Shown here one piece after another: positions 62,704-64,000 of a stretch of 64,000 bases of DNA. The stretch is from Microthyrium microscopicum (Eukaryota > Ascomycota > Dothideomycetes > Microthyriales > Microthyriaceae), in contig MU004236.1 of the NCBI GenBank assembly GCA_010405405.1, positions 1,432,070-1,496,069 of the forward strand. The letters run 5' to 3'. The translations under genes and the position numbers were made by a program. A model generated the notes under the pieces. It was not told the DNA's origin. It saw only the letters and a program-made list of their open reading frames with translations, and did not search any database. Every line of letters starts with the position of its first letter. The first letter of the stretch is position 1.

Positions 62704-64000
62704 ATGGCGACCCTGACGCCCACTCAAGCAATCAGTACCATCACTCCCCCTAGCAGCTCCCACGGAGAAAGAGGAATGTGGGAATACGCTGTTCCGATCG
62801 ATCATGACGAGGTATGCCAAATCTTTTCCAGAATCTAACAATCTCCCACATTGCCGATTTACACAACCATTTCGAAGGATCATGAACCCTTGCCATCCCA
62901 AGATTTGCTAATAGCTACTAGAATGCCATCAGGAACCGTGCCAAACAATCCTCCTTCAATGACCTCTCTAATACTGCACCGGCTCGACAGCCATTCACAT
63001 CGCAACCTAATGGCTCTTCTAATCAATTGCGATCGGTAGAAAACGATCATCTCGCGCCTGCTACGATTAATAATCTACGCTCGAAAAACAGCGATATCAG
63101 CAACACGAGCGAGCCTGACAGTCTATTAGATTTATACAAGTCTTCGTCAAATAACGCAACTCGAGCCAGCTCTTACAGTTCCGCGCCAAAACCTCGTAGG
63201 AAAGCATCTGCAACAAAACTTCGAGTTGGTACTGGTCCTGGTGGAAAAGTTACAGCGGCAGACGAGTCCAAGTGGATACATCGCGACAAGCTGGCGCAAA
63301 TAGAAAGCAAAGAACTTGAGGAGGCGGGATTCCGAGTTGGACGCCGGACTTCTGAACGTCAAGATAGGGATAGCAGTATTCGTGAGAAACGCCAACGATT
63401 AGCTTCTCCGGCCCCGATAGAAGGAGAAGTGGAAGAGCCCGCATTGTTTGAAGAAGAGGCTGGTCAATATGGAAAATCATTCATCCCAAAACCAAATACA
63501 CAGCGAGGGGTCAACTCGCGCATACCGGTTCCAAGAAGCGTATCCGGTTCCATGAGTCAAAGCGAACAAGATTCTACTGCTCCTGGAACTCGTAGTAGAA
63601 ATGGTAGCAATGGATGGACAGGGGATCAGAGCCCAAAGAGCTCACAAGGTTCAGCAAATGATAATCATGCTCCGAGCTCACCACCATCAGACTCGCCACT
63701 CCGTAACGGGTCTACTACTGCTGGAGCAACCTCGGAAAAATCCTCTCCCACTAAAAAGGCACGAAATCCGACGAAAAGTACCCCAGCTGGTCGCAAAACC
63801 ACAACAGCTACGCGACAGGTCTCGGCCGCGAAGTCGCGAAATGCAACTCCAACAACCAAAGTCACCCCCGAACCAAAGCGACCTGGAACCTCTAGCGGAC
63901 TTAATGGCCGACCAAGCACTTCGCATCGCCCTGAAGGTGATCCTCCTTGGATTGCGAGTATGTATAAACCAGATCCTCGGCTTCCACCTGACCAGCAGAT
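62704..64000 (+). CDS. TeaR-like cell-polarity protein, 5' part (3' end outside window)
   Basis: Two exons are visible, 62704-62811 and 62922 onward, open to the window end. The first exon gives MATLTPTQAISTITPPSSSH and GMWEYAVPIDHDE; the second continues NAIRNRAKQSSFNDLS. The intron is 110 nt (GTATGC to CTACTAG). The middle is Ser/Thr/Lys-rich and disordered. Conserved-looking islands are GGKVTAADESKWIHRDKLAQ with IESKELEEAGF, and GDPPWIASMYKPDPRLPPDQQ at the window edge. Both are what I remember of the TeaA-receptor (TeaR/Mod5-type) proteins, which anchor microtubule-delivered polarity markers at hyphal tips. A C-terminal prenylation motif would be expected but is outside the window. The assignment rests on memory of the family and is moderate. 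Confidence 0.75.

Overview
This window is nuclear DNA of a filamentous ascomycete (Pezizomycotina). The evidence is the dense mix of intron-bearing genes with 46-60 nt introns (GTRAGT donors, CTAAC/CTGAC branch sites, YAG acceptors) and a set of typical fungal genes: ergosterol C-22 desaturase, Ypd1-type phosphotransfer protein, Zn(II)2Cys6 regulator, prohibitin-interacting GTPase Gep3, TMEM115 and DUF1772-like membrane proteins. There is no bacterial operon structure. I saw no convincing tRNA or rRNA gene, no CRISPR array and no retrovirus-like or LTR element.

Layout. 1-1284: 3' part of an MFS sugar transporter. 1744-3321 (-): SRA-YDG domain protein. 4338-7528 (-): glycogen phosphorylase in ten exons. 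9066-19236: accessory metabolism and housekeeping mixed: short-chain dehydrogenase-like protein (+), AIM18-like mitochondrial protein (+), small unknown protein (+), secreted berberine-bridge-type FAD oxidase (-), secreted alpha/beta hydrolase (+), FAD monooxygenase (+). 20-26.4 kb: a gene-poor island with decayed, tandemly repeated copies of an unrecognised protein family, two arrays of one 16-17 bp minisatellite, a 25 bp interspersed repeat and a 226 bp TIR element. 26452-28468 (-): SNF2-like helicase with a degenerate Walker A.

29.1-31.7 kb: EFM4-like methyltransferase (-) and ribosomal protein S12 (+) sharing a 240 bp promoter, then a GRGGAGN-repeat (DUF3602/Par32-like) protein (-). 32.4-34.2 kb (-): ERG5. 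35.0-36.9 kb (-): mitochondrial D-lactate dehydrogenase, divergent from an unknown protein (37242, +) that converges on an AKAP7-type 2H phosphoesterase (-). 39.8-40.4 kb (-): YPD1. 43.3-44.9 kb (-): mitochondrial aspartate aminotransferase. 45.3-47.4 kb (+): GEP3. 48.5-49.4 kb (+): Pro-rich/acidic protein. 49.9-51.1 kb (-): TMEM115-like. 52.5-54.4 kb (+): LisH/WD40 protein (SIF2/TBL1-like). 54.7-55.4 kb (-): DUF1772-like membrane protein. 56.9-60.2 kb (+): 1102-residue C6 transcription factor. 60.3-61.9 kb: a tandem duplication and two TA-flanked MITEs. 62704-end (+): 5' part of a TeaR-like polarity protein.

Most genes look like conserved core genes without shared pathway order. The 9-19 kb stretch is the only place where several oxidoreductases and secreted enzymes sit together. 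The most unusual signals are a 3-nt exon in aspartate aminotransferase and a 13-nt exon in glycogen phosphorylase, both needed to keep the reading frame and protein family sequence, the decayed repeated family at 21.2-23.9 kb, and three short TIR elements with TA target-site duplications. Exon coordinates were worked out by hand from splice motifs and protein-family continuity; for every intact multi-exon gene listed the exon lengths sum to a multiple of three.
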